From Xiphias gladius (Eukaryota > Chordata > Actinopteri > Istiophoriformes > Xiphiidae): a stretch of 64,000 nucleotides of DNA. The translations under genes were made by a program, and so were the position numbers. How positions within the stretch are numbered: position 1 is the stretch's first letter; each line of letters starts with the position of its first letter. Of the stretch, positions 1 through 16,781 are shown one piece after another. The DNA lies in the NCBI RefSeq assembly GCF_016859285.1, contig NC_053415.1:17803001-17867000 (forward strand), read 5' to 3'. The notes below the pieces were generated by a model. It made no database searches and was not told where the DNA came from. It saw only the letters and a list, made by a program, of their open reading frames with translations.

Positions 1-255
1 TGACGGAACCATTGGACTTACTGTTTCACTTCTTATATATATATTTTTTTTGTTTTTTGGGGGGGGGGGTAAATGAGAAGCGATAATTGAAATTAGTAAG
101 ACATAATTCAGGAGTGACGAGGAGAAATGGTTGTAACTCTGCCCATTCATCATTAAACATGTGGTCCAGTGAAATCGATGTTAGAAAAGAGGATCAAAAT
201 GACTCCAGTCCTGCTAAAGCACAGATGTTATAACTTTATGAAAACACAGGTGCTT
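1..255. other. Downstream of grpr; no gene seen
   Basis: This should be grpr 3' UTR (minus strand). I see no canonical AATAAA on the minus strand here, so the real 3' end probably lies outside the window. A T-rich then G-rich homopolymer run lies at about 43-70. Confidence 0.4.
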
Positions 256-567
256 TCAGACGGTTGTTATGTTTGTATTCCTACTATTCTGGCTATACAA
301 CCGTCTTGGAGAAGTGCAGCATAGCTGCTTGTTGAAGTGCTTGCTGAAACTTTTGCTCATCAGGTAAAGGGCGAACGGGTTCACGCAGGAGTTGGTGAAG
401 GCCAAGATGCGAGCAGACACGCTGGCGATGAAGTGGCCCAGCGACGTGTCCACCTGGTCGTAGTGGTAGGAGCGGTACAGGTAGATCACGTGACTGGGCA
501 GCCAGCAGACAGCAAACAAGCCAACAAACACCAGCACCGTTTTGGCCAGACGCTTCCTGGACTTGAT
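256..567 (-). CDS. grpr: grpr coding exon 3 (TM6-TM7 and tail)
   Basis: 312 nt including TGA at 258-256. The acceptor is TTTCAG before ATC. It begins [14 protein letters not shown], the conserved loop 3/TM6 junction, and ends with a short tail whose last three residues are TTV. Confidence 0.93.
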   Translation of the reverse strand: MKSRKRLAKTVLVFVGLFAVCWLPSHVIYLYRSYHYDQVDTSLGHFIASVSARILAFTNSCVNPFALYLMSKSFSKHFNKQLCCTSPRRLYSQNSRNTNITTV

Positions 568-3500
568 CTGAAAGGAGAGAGAAGAGAAGAAATCTGTCTC
601 TGCAAACAAACAAAGCTGCGCAATATTGTAAAGTATATGATATAACATGTATGGTATAATGTGGGTGAATGTTTTAATTGATATCTTTGTCATTGTTCTC
701 ATTTATTTATCATTTTGTCAGTCCACCCTTTTGGTCCAGACTTAAATATCTCGACAACTACTGGACTGATTGTCATTAAAAAACTGAAGACATTCGCATT
801 AGCCTCCTGCTCTTTGCTCTTGTTTGGTGTTTTGCTCAACTCTCCTGTCTTTTCAGACCCTGCATTTGCTTACTTCTGCCTGCCGAACCTTAATAAAGGT
901 GAACTGTTTTTGAACTTTTACCGGTGTCTGTGAGTCGTGCAATTGAGTCCTCCTAAACCTGAGCCCTGACAATTTATTCAGCTGTTGCTTCCGAGGTCAG
1001 GAATTAACTTTGAACCTAAGAAAGATTTTGGTTTTTTTTCCGCTCTCCTGTTGATCATCTTTTGACCCCTCAGGTTTGTCTTGTGACCCCTTGTGGAGGC
1101 CCTGACCCTCACGTTGGGAAACACTGTAGTATGTATGGGGATCTGAACATCTATTTTAAAATGGCAGGAGGGTCATCAGCAATGTTATATAGGCATTTAA
1201 ATGAAAATATTTAGATGATGCTGAGATGAAAAGCATTCACTTTCTTGCTGAGACTTAGACGAGATCCAGTGTCAGTCCTGTATGGTAAGTACCGGTATGA
1301 AGCTACAACCATGGTTAGCTTAGCTTAGCATAAAGAGTGAAAATTATATCAAGCCATAAAAGGAAATAAAAATGAAACCCTAAAGTCCCCCGAATACTTT
1401 AAAGAAATAGCTTGACGCTTTGGGAAATGTTCACTTTCTTGTTGAAAGTTAGATGAGAAGGTTGACGTTGGTATGGTAAATGCAGCTACTGCCAGCAGCT
1501 GGTTAGCTTAGCTTAGCACAAAGACTGGAAACAGGAGGAAACAGCTTGGGTTTCTCTGTCCAAAGGTAGCAAAGCCTACCAGTACCTCTAAAGCTCAATA
1601 ATTAAAGGTTCAATGTGTAACATTCAGAAAACCCTTGTTATTAATGACACGGGTGGCCTGAACTGCAGTCAGCATCTTGTTGCTTGCGCTCGAGCGAGCA
1701 TACTGGGCATTGGCCAAAACACTGATGTGATATACAAAGGATTCAACGTGATTGATCAGCATCATGTTGATAGATGAGCTAACTAAAGTTATGCTGTTAT
1801 TAAAGTTTGACTATAAACTATATTTTGAAACTATATTTGACTCTCCAGTGCTGGCACATTGCTAAAAACGAAGTGTGGAGATATGCAAGGCTATAGTTTG
1901 TCTAGCTTTTTTTTTTTGAAATAGGATTTATCAGCCCCCTCTATGATTGGAATGCGCTAGTGATGTTGACCCTAGTTTTCCCGCAATGTCGGTCACATTA
2001 ACATTTGGCCAGACAGGTTTCACTAGATAAAACTTTAAAACTTTTGTTTTGTTTCTTGTGCTCACGTAGAGTTTGTGTTTGAGTCTGTGTTGTGCTGGGA
2101 GCCATTGCTTGTTGACGTTAGCGGACTCCATTTCTAAGCTAACATTAGCTAGTGTTGCACGCTGTTGGCGCTGTAGGGGAGCGGAAGAGAAGCACTGAGG
2201 CAAGGCACTCGGGAGCGAGCATGAACATCAAAGCCTTTGGATTTTTCAGGAATATTTGTCGCGAGTCCTTTACATAGAAATCAGTCCACAGGCTGTTATG
2301 GGAAACCAAGAAAGTCGAGGAAGGCCTCATTTTTTAAGTTACGTTACAATCCGTTCACACATCGGAAATAAAGAAGCGATTAATAAATGTATATTGCTTG
2401 ACATTCTTAAATATGGTTTGTTCACTGTGTACAAAAACAGCAGTGAAAAAACAACAAATGGCTGTTTTATCGAGGGTTATGTGCCAAATTACTTATGTGC
2501 CGAGCAAATGCCAGGCAATAAGCACAGACTCCAGCAATTTACTGGTCCCAGCCTAGAAATAGTCCCGAACATAACTTCCAACTAAAGCTTTTTGTTGGGA
2601 TTAGACAAATGAGATGTAACATGTTAATTAATGATTTTTAGAGTTGCTAGTAAGTGTTGTTACCTTGTTGTTATCTTCTGGAGTAGCCAGGCTAGCTGTT
2701 TCCTCCTGTTTCCAGTCTTTGTGCTAAGCTAAGCTAACCGGCTGCTGGCAACAGCTGCATGTTCACCTTACCAACATCAACCTTCTCATCTAACTCTCTA
2801 CAAGAAAGTGAATATTTCCCAAAATGTCAAACTACTCATAAAAAGTATTTGGAGGACTTTATGGTTTTATTTCTATTTAATTTTATGCCTTCATATAAAC
2901 AACAAACTGGAAGTAAGATACATATAAATAAATAAACAGAGGAGTCCACACTGAGACCTGTTTCTGGAGGTGCAGGTGTCCTTCAGCTGGGATGTCCACA
3001 GAGCTCCTGACCAGACTGCGAGCAATGAAGCAGTAGTAAACAGATATGATGAAGAGGGGGATGATGTAGAAGATGAGGAATGAGGCAGTGGAGTGGATTT
3101 TCGGGTGCAGCTCCCCAGTGTGGGGGTAGGGCGCACAGGTCACAAATGTCTCATTGGTGTGGCTGGTGGTGAAAGTGTGCAGATCGGAGAAGACGGCTTC
3201 AGGAATCGCCAGAGTCACAGAGAGCAGCCAGATCGCCCCAGCTCTTAAACAGATACTGAGTGTAGCACTGGACGTGTGGATGTCCAGCGGTCTGACGATA
3301 GCTTTGTACCTAAGAAGAGAAATTTGTGGAGCATCATCGTAACCTGGAATAATAATGATGATAACATCAACTGACTGATAAAGGTCAGTGTGATATGGTC
3401 AAAAGCTCCAGAACCAGCGAGTAAATGGACCTTGAGTTGAGCTTGTTTTGTGCTGGATCCCAAGGGGAGGTTATGTTCTACAGTCAGCCTACAAAACTTA

Positions 3501-5066
3501 CACAGATTGCACAATGTTTGTTTTTTGTTTTTGTTTTTTTGTTTTGTTTTGGTTTTTTTTAGGTAAGTGTGATTATTTTTAGGACAAAAAATAATGGTCT
3601 AATATTTCAGACTAAATATATATTCGAAGCAGTGTGGAGAAGGTTTTGGAGCACCATAGGCCCCTTATGGAAGGAAATACAATTTGAAACCAAAATAAAA
3701 TTAGAAATATATATATATTTTTTTTTATTTATTTATTTTTTTACAGACTTTTGGTGTCTAGTCAATTTTTCTATTATAGTTAGTAAGGTAACCTTGCATA
3801 TATTTTGACTCTTGACTTAAGTTTTTTTAAACTCCTCTCAATGTCTGTCACTGAGGACTCTATGTCCACAGTACTTTTTTCATTTGGTTATTTTAAAACA
3901 ACATTGGGAATTTTCACATTCTCAAATTAAAAAAGCACACACGTTGGATGTTCTTAGGCTGATTTCGCTATTTATAGACTCAATATGTTTACATTTGACT
4001 ACTTTAGACAAAAAAAAACCCCCAACAAAATACAAATAAATGATTCAGTATCTTATTCTTGGCAGGTTGGAAAAGGCTTTGAAACAGCATTTAGACATTT
4101 ATGCTGAGGAATAAAACAGAAAAGCTCTAATTTACAGGTCTGTAATTTTCGTACTAATATTTTTTCATACTAAAAAACTTCTTTTAAATTTCCTGGAAAG
4201 AACTACGATAATCTGGTACTAATTATGCTTAAAAACAGAAAGAAATCTGAGAATTTCGGTGTAATTTATAACCAGGCATTGATTTCCAGAGTAATTTCTT
4301 TAAAATAATTGCTCAGTTTAAATAAAATTCTCCGACTTTTCTTTTTCTTTTTTTTTCTTTTTTTTTGGTGCCTGTTGGTGGTGGTGAGGGTGTGAATCCT
4401 TGAGAAATGTGCATAAAATGCATCAAGACTTATAAAGTATGTATATTTGATAGAATGTTCAGCTATAAATAAAAAAAACACGATTTTTCACCACTGTACG
4501 CCTCATATCGCATCGGTGATTGTTGGAACAAGAGCCTGTGTGGATTTTAGGCTATTTAATCTAAAAAAAAACAAAGCAAAACAGAAAAAACAAACAAACT
4601 AATGTTTAAGGAAGAAATCAAGAAGTTAACGACATTTTTTAAAAACATGCCCAGACGAACTGCGTGATAAGCACCGGTCAGCGGAGAGAGCGGTCAGGGT
4701 GAACACGGAGACGCCCACCGAGGTGAGCTGGATGAACGGGATCATCTTGCATCCAACTCGGCCAAAGAGCCACTCGTCCACCAGGTACCGGCTGGCGTCC
4801 ACCGGGGCGCACGTCACCAGCAGCAGCAGGTCCCCCAGAGCCAGACTGGACAGGAACAAGTTGGGCACCGTCCGCATGGACTTCACCAACAAACACGTCT
4901 TCATTAAAGTCACGTTTCCGACCAGACCCACGATGATGATTACCCCATAGACGGCGGCGATTCCGATGCCAGGGGGCCAGATGTTGTACCGGTGCTGCTC
5001 TACTGTGGAGTCCAGGAACACCCTGGAAACGTTCAGAGCCCAGACCTTGCTGTCCTCCAGAGACAT
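256..5066 (-). CDS. grpr: Gastrin-releasing peptide receptor (bombesin receptor BB2), whole coding span, 3 exons
   Basis: Rhodopsin-class receptor for GRP/bombesin peptides at the plasma membrane; the family couples mainly to Gq and phospholipase C. Exons 5066-4675, 3309-2958 and 567-256 join in frame to 351 residues. Seen: N-glycosylation sites at N12 and N183; TM1 with GN at 50-51; disulfide cysteines C106 and C189; D130-R131-Y132, split by the first intron; CWLP in TM6 (269-272); NPFALY in TM7 (311-316); a CC pair at 331-332 likely to be palmitoylated. The stretches SDLH and [16 protein letters not shown], and YRSYHY in loop 3, fit GRPR better than NMBR or BRS3. Intron positions (in DRY and in loop 3) fit the family as I remember it. 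The tail is shorter than human GRPR (384 residues). The start is the first in-frame ATG, in an acceptable context. A lineage-specific paralogue of grpr cannot be excluded. Confidence 0.92.
718..790. repeat. Copy of a teleost dispersed repeat (family A) in grpr intron 2
   Basis: It contains the phrase 'ggtccagact...atctcgacaactactgga', which recurs, diverged, in lancl3 intron 4 (about 15995-16070) and, inverted or partial, near 57340 and 61620. Multiple diverged copies in one window mark it as an interspersed repeat. Confidence 0.6.
1412..2830. mobile_element. Foldback/MITE-like element with about 140-bp inverted arms (family B)
   Basis: The left arm at 1412-1549 and the right arm at 2691-2830 are reverse complements over almost their full length, sharing 'tagcttagcttagcacaaag' and 'agttagatgagaaggttga'. 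The interior encodes nothing recognisable. A partial extra copy of the arm lies just upstream at about 1225-1345. The whole element sits inside grpr intron 2. It looks like a non-autonomous DNA transposon; its superfamily is not determinable by eye. Confidence 0.75.
2958..3309 (-). CDS. grpr: grpr coding exon 2 (TM4-TM5)
   Basis: 352 nt. Its first base completes R131, then [10 protein letters not shown] opens intracellular loop 2. It carries TM4, extracellular loop 2 with C189, and TM5. It ends after KQ at residue 248, at CAG|GTCTC, in phase 0. Confidence 0.92.
3310..4674 (-). other. grpr intron 1
   Basis: AT-rich, with poly-T/poly-A runs (for example about 3520-3560 and 4340-4366). No coding content or recognised repeat was seen. 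Confidence 0.6.
4675..5066 (-). CDS. grpr: grpr coding exon 1 (N-terminus to TM3)
   Basis: 392 nt, residues 1-130 plus two bases of R131. It encodes the extracellular N-terminus, TM1-TM3 and the start of DRY. The donor is GT at 4674-4673 on the minus strand, splitting the Arg codon after CG. Confidence 0.92.
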
Positions 5067-5200
5067 GGCAGCCTGCAGGAAAACGAGAGCAGGTCCTCAG
5101 CAGGATGAGCCCGGTGTCTCCTGATGCGTGTGGTGAGTGGTCTTATAAACCATATGCCCTCCTGCTGGTGCGTGCGTCACTTCAAGCCATCAAGATCAGT
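5067..5200 (-). promoter_or_regulatory. Probable grpr proximal promoter
   Basis: Upstream of the grpr ATG on the minus strand lies TTATAA (about 5140-5146, in the context GGTTTATAAGAC), roughly 75 bases before the start codon. A TGACGCAC element resembling a CRE/AP-1 half-site is near 5170-5177. The TATA spacing fits a short 5' leader. Inference only; no transcript data. Confidence 0.35.
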
Positions 5201-5524
5201 GGGAAAACGTCTCTAAATGTGTCGACTGATCTGTTTCAACCCCCTGACCATACCGCCTTAGCTTCAAGGTTGTTAAGATCTTGTTCCTTGGTGAGAGACA
5301 AACTGGGCTCAAACTCCCCTCAGTGTATTACATTTCATCCAGAATATATTGGTACATACACACATACACACATACTCTTCAAAAAGTGGTCCCCTTGATT
5401 GGATATGATCTGGAGATCTGGATGAGCTGGACAGTGCAAAGCTAATTGGAGTATTGGTATATTAAGTGAGAGAGACTATCCTTGAATTCTTGACTTCTAA
5501 AGATGTTGCTTTGTAATTGTTCTG

Positions 5525-5665
5525 CTTCTCTTGTCAGTCACCTTGTGTCTTGTCTTGTGTCCCTCTGTGGGCGTTTTGTGTCACCTCCTAGTCGTTTCCT
5601 CCCTCTTTATGGTTGTTTTGCTTCTCTGCGGTCGTTTTTTGTCCGTATGTGGCAGTGGCAATCAC
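5525..5665. repeat. Degenerate tandem repeat
   Basis: A loosely repeated unit of about 20-30 bases with 'ttgtgtc', 'tctgtgg' and 'gtcgttt' recurs several times. It looks like a decayed minisatellite of a type common in teleost intergenic DNA. Confidence 0.4.
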
Positions 5666-7066
5666 TTTCAGTAATCCATCCATGAAACTATCAAGCCAAC
5701 TACCCATCACCCTCAGCACACCACGGTCCAGTTGTTGCTGCTTTACGCTCAGCGGTTCAGTGAAGGAGAAGAGCCGCTTTTGCCGCCACTGACCTTCAAT
5801 GGTCACCTGAGCAGTAAGTGAGTTGTCCTCTTCTTTGGGCGCGAAATTAAAGGTCAAACGTTTCAAAACTTGATGCTTCGTGTTCAAAATGTATTTAATC
5901 TCCAGTAAACTTGTCACCTACACATTGTTCCCGTATCCCATACTAAATTCTCATAGGAGTGTTATTTTCTGGTGCATCAGATGGCACCAACTGGGCCCAA
6001 AATCATTTTTCTAATATAAATGCAAATTGAATTTTCTTGTATCAAGGCAGTAGATAAAACAGATGAAAACCTTCTTCTCTTAGCATGACTTGTCCCATTT
6101 TAATTTTCCAGACTCCGCCGTTGCGCACGTCTGAGAACTTTACTAAAAATTGACTAAGATGTTTTCAAAGAACAAAATGGCTGCAGGGTTGTTAATTCTC
6201 AGAAGTATTTCCCCACTAAATGTGTAGAATTTGTTTCCTACCACTTTTATAAGACTGAGGGGAAAACGGCCATCAAAGTAAACAGGCTACTTGCACTTGA
6301 GCCACGCGTCTATCTGAACTCACAGACAGGAACGTACTCCAGAATCTGAATCCGATTCCACCGCCTCCTATTTCAAGTAATAACCAGATAGACCAAACAA
6401 CGTTTTTCAGAGCTGTGAACTGCATCCACTTCGATTTTTCTTTGATGTCAAGGCAACCTCCTCTCCATCTCTCTCTCTCTCTCTCCCTGTTATCGTCAGT
6501 CTCTGTCTTTCCATTTCAGAAAAGTATTTGTTGAGTTTTCATTTATTTTTGATTAATTGTAGTTTTTGAAGAAAAGTGTTGCTTCTCTTGTGGTCATAAA
6601 TACAACTAGTACTACGTTCATATAATGACCTTTGTTTCCACATTCATATCTCCATGGCATTTGTCCTCTCTTTTTTAATCTCTTTCTTCATAAATGGGAA
6701 AAAAATACCAGACTCATTTCACATGAAAATACGATTCAAAGCTTCTATAACACAATCTCGACTTAGATAACCACTTCAATTATTTTGGAAATGGCAGGCA
6801 GCGTGATAAAGCTGTAATGAACAAGGCTGATACCTGTCACCTGTAATAATTCATGTGTTTGGTAGTTTAAAATAGAGCAGCGCACAATGTTTTATTCTAT
6901 GAGGTTATCGTGCACGTGTTTTGGTTGTAAAATCATCAATTCTGAAAAGTAACAACCAATTGAATTTAGTGGAGTACAAGGAGAAAACCTGACAGAATGA
7001 AAATCAGTATGAATACCTCAGAATTACACTAAGGTACTGCACCTTAGTAAATGTACTTAATTACCG
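5666..7066. other. grpr-lancl3 intergenic DNA, no gene seen
   Basis: No exon-like segment with family similarity was recognised. A short TC run lies at about 6470-6486. The rest is unremarkable AT-rich sequence. Confidence 0.5.
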
Positions 7067-8275
7067 TCCAGACCGTAAGTATATGGACAGTTACACATTT
7101 TTTTGGTTTTCAGGCTCTGATCCTCAGGACATTCAATTTGTAATAAAATAATGGATTCTACATTAAAGTGCTACTCTTTAATTTAAGTAGGTTTAGATCA
7201 ATATAGAAAGTATTGTGTGGGAGATGTAGCCCTTTAAAGACAGAGAGCCCAAAGTTTAGAGGTTCAAAAATAACCACAGGGATACACATGAAGTCAAACA
7301 AAATCATTGTATTTATTATTTTGTGGAAAATCCTGCCTGAAGGCTTTGACTCACAGACACCAGCAGACACTGTGTATCTTCCCTAGTGATGCTCTCCCAG
7401 AGTTTCACTGCAGCCTCCTGCAGCTCTTGCTTGTTGTGGGGTCGCTCCGCCATTCGTCTGGTCTCTCTGCCTTTAGTCTGGTCTCCGAAAAGTGGAACGC
7501 TGCCCAGTCGGACTGAGATCAGGTGACTGACTCGGCCAGTCGAGGATATTCCCCCTCTTCAGCCTGAAAAGCTCTGTGTTTGCTTTGGCTGTGTGTTTAG
7601 TATCGTTGTACTGCTGAATGATGAAATGTTGTCTGATGAGTTTTGATGCATTGACTGAATCTGAGCTCACAGACCACTCCTGTATACCTCTGCATTCACC
7701 CTGTTGTTTCCATCAGCAGTGAAATCAATAATCAATAAAATAAATGCCAGTGTGGATTGGCAGTCATACACCGCCGTGTTTGACAGATGAGGTGGTGAGC
7801 CGTTCCTTTTTTCTTCACACTTTCCTCTTTCCATAATTTTGATAGAGAGAGATGTTTGTTTGATCAGTCCATCAAACTTTTTTTCCAGAACTCGACTGGT
7901 TTCTCTCTCTGGTTCTGGTCATGAAGTCTTTTCTTGGTCATTGACAAGGAAACATGTCCACTTACATCCTGCAGACCGTTCTTGACTTCTTACCCTTATA
8001 AAGGGTTTTATTTTCATATACAACATGCAAATGATTATCAGCTCATCCATGAGACTTGTGCTCCTCGGTCTACCAGCTCATTTGCCATTTTCTGCTTGTC
8101 CTGTGTGCACCTGCTTTTTAAGAATGTACCGAACTGTTATCTTGGCAAACCAACTCCCTTTGATATTTTTCTGATAGATTTTTGCTTTTTTAAAATCATC
8201 ATTATTATCTTCTTCACTTCCATTGACACCTCTTCACTCCTCATGTTGACAGACATTTCCACCTCAATCTAAATG
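7067..8275 (-). mobile_element. Degenerate Tc1/mariner-like DNA transposon
   Basis: The left end, near 7067-7098, carries 'cagaccgtaagtatatggac', the style of a Tc1-like terminal repeat. On the minus strand at 7670-7473 is a transposase fragment with NDTKHTAKAN and ILDWPSQSPDLSP, matching the Tc1 DDE core (QQDNDPKHT...WPSQSPDLNP). The catalytic Asp of QQDN is Tyr here (QQYND). Frameshifts and stops separate the remaining pieces. No matching right terminal repeat was found, so the boundary is approximate. An inactive relic. Confidence 0.7.
7473..7670 (-). pseudogene. Tc1 transposase catalytic-core fragment
   Basis: An open stretch of 65 codons within the relic covering the second catalytic-Asp region and the WPSQSPDL motif. 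The catalytic Asp is replaced by Tyr, and PIEHLW, which follows in intact enzymes, is lost. Confidence 0.7.
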
Positions 8276-8819
8276 GCAACTCTCAGTCAACTCTCGGCCA
8301 CAAGTGATCTCTTTTGTGTATGAACTAACATACACAGCTACCTAGGAAACATTTTTCCCCGAATTACTTTTAAACTCTGGCAATTTGGGCCCAGTGCGTT
8401 AAAAGGGCTATACCCCCATAAGCCACAATATTAAAACCGGTAGCTGGTTTCAAGGTCGTGGCTGGTCCGCGCTTCTCCCAACACTGTTCTTCAGCACCAT
8501 GGACAGCAGCCTGCTGAGCTGAGGGCCACTGTCGCCGCCTGCTGGTGGAGACCAGGAACTGAAAGCCGAAAGAACTGAGGATGAGTTGACACTCTCCTGG
8601 AGAAATGGGCCATTGGTGCAGTAACAAAGTATGACTCATTAAAGTATAAACAGGCTAACATCGCCAACATAAACCACGGCAATAACAATAAGCACTGTTG
8701 GACGTGTAGTTCATGTTTGTGGCAATTTATTGGAAAGTGAATTATTATATTGTAGGGGAAATGTGGTGGAGTATGACTCAAGGAAAACCAGTAGTGCCAC
8801 GATCAAAAACTACACTGTT

Positions 8820-9060
8820 ACAACTAAAAGTTTTCAAAATTTTATATTAAGTAAAAATGTATTAAAGAAAAAATGTACTTAGAGTACAAAGAAAGTAAAA
8901 TATTTACCTCTAAAATGTAGTGGAATAGACCTGTAAAATAAAAGTAAAGTATTCAAATCTGAATCTAAGTGCATCACTTGAGAAAATGCAGGCCAACTAA
9001 TAACTAAGTACATCTACTCAAGTACTGTACAAGTATTTCCATTTTATTCTCCCGTATACG
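8820..9060. repeat. Partial copy of the 'cagtggtgga' MITE family (family C)
   Basis: AT-rich segment with 'ctactcaagtactgtac' and 'aagtatttcc', phrases shared with the better-bounded copy at 18961-19642. Confidence 0.45.
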
Positions 9061-9735
9061 TTTAGTCACAAGGAAATATTGTCATTTTTAATCACACATT
9101 TACCTGACAAATGTAGTTACTTGCTACTTTGCAGATTAACATTTTAGACACAAAGCATCCAATTAGCTTATAAATGATGATGCACTTACCAGCAGTGTAT
9201 AAAGTGGTTAAAATAAGCTTCATCCTGCCAGCTACAACATTTACATGCTGCTTACCAGAGCTGGACTACAGGGCCTGAGAAGAAGCTGGTGGGCCCCATT
9301 GATCTCCCTGTGCATATACTGGAAGATTACCTGGCACCAGGTTTTTCTGTGTGGCAATTTGATTGAGCATAACACTGAGTATTTGTTGTGTACTTTCAGG
9401 AATCCGCCACAAATACGCCCAATGATGGAAGTCTAATAACTAACTTTTTGAAACAAAGACAAGACAGAGCATCAAGTTGAGCTCTTTTAGTTCTTTAGTG
9501 CTGCTTATTCCCAAACTATTCTTTTAATAATCAAATTACAATAAATCAGTTGACACACGGTGAACCTGCAGGCTTTCGGCAGACTTACATGTTAATGCAG
9601 TAATATTAATAATATAATGGGTTATATACAGTAATGCTACATTTGGAAAGGGGCAATTATGTGTAGTGAGTACTTTTTCATAAACATATCTTGCTGATAA
9701 TGCTTTTGTACTTTACTTAAGTCAATTTTTGAATA

Positions 9736-10604
9736 CAGTGGTGGAAAGTAACAAAGTTTACTTTCTCCATTTACTCACTTCAGTCAGTCAGTGTAGTCAG
9801 TCTTGTGACCTTTGGGAGGCGCCTGACCCCTAGACTATTACATCCCCACTGGATATCATAATAAAATATAAAGTAGTTAAAACCAGCACCACCTAAGCCA
9901 GCTACAACATTAAATTGCGGCGTACACATTGATGTGTGGCGGAAATTAGTGTATAATTTCCCGGTGAGAAGTAAAAGTATCTGACTCAACTGAGTTTTAA
10001 GTAATTTATTGCGGAAGAAGATAAATCCAAAAAAAGGATTGAACAAGCCAACAAACAGAGTCACAGCAATACTATTCAGCTGAGTAGGGACAGAGGTCTT
10101 TCCCCAAAGCTGGTTCAAGAGTCTGAATTCCTCTGGAGTTGAGTAGATCTTTTTTATGCACGAGTTCCATATGAGCTGGCGGTCAGTAGCCCCGTAGGCA
10201 TTGATCTGTTGTTGGCAAAAGAGGCAGGTTTTGCTCCACCTGGCACAGGACTGCGGTGCCCATGTTTGACTAGCCGGTTCATTGGGGTCTATCACTTCAT
10301 TCTAGACAAATAAAATGTCAGACATGCAAAGTACAGTGCTGACAAAGCAAAACTCCCAATTCCAAGCGACTAAGTTCAGCAATTTCTATCACATGATGCA
10401 TCAGTTTTAACAATCTAATAATGTCATATATAATAAAATAACCCCTTAATGGGCCATTTCTTCTGCAGAATGAGTACTTTTTATTTTTGCTGATAATATC
10501 GCTGTACTTTTTACCTAAGTATGATTTTTCATGCAGGGTTTTTCCTTGTAATTGAATTGGTACTTTTACTTGAGTGAAGGATCCGAGTACTTCCTCCACC
10601 ACTG
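9736..10604. mobile_element. Non-autonomous element bounded by inverted 'cagtggtgga' ends (family C)
   Basis: It starts 'cagtggtggaaagta' at 9736 and ends with the inverse of 'cagtggtggaggaagta' at 10604. No perfect 8-bp target duplication is visible. The interior holds an open minus-strand frame (10295-9780) with no recognisable domain, which I do not call a gene. It lies about 400 bases upstream of the lancl3 start codon. Confidence 0.55.
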
Positions 10605-10739
10605 TTGCACTTGAACTTTTACTTGTGTGGAGAAAAATTTTTTTTAAAAACATATATATTTTGGTATTACCACTCATTAAGGGAAAGACTCCGAATTATT
10701 CTTCCACGTCTTCTTATTTCCAGACAGTAAAAAAACTAA

Positions 10740-16781
<6,042 letters not shown>

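Noticed and set aside
2256-2585. 109-codon frame in grpr intron 2
   Set aside because: Lies in the interior of a foldback element; no transposase motif.
9780-10295. 171-codon minus-strand frame
   Set aside because: Wholly inside a repeat element, no recognisable motif, no splice or promoter context; kept only as a remark.
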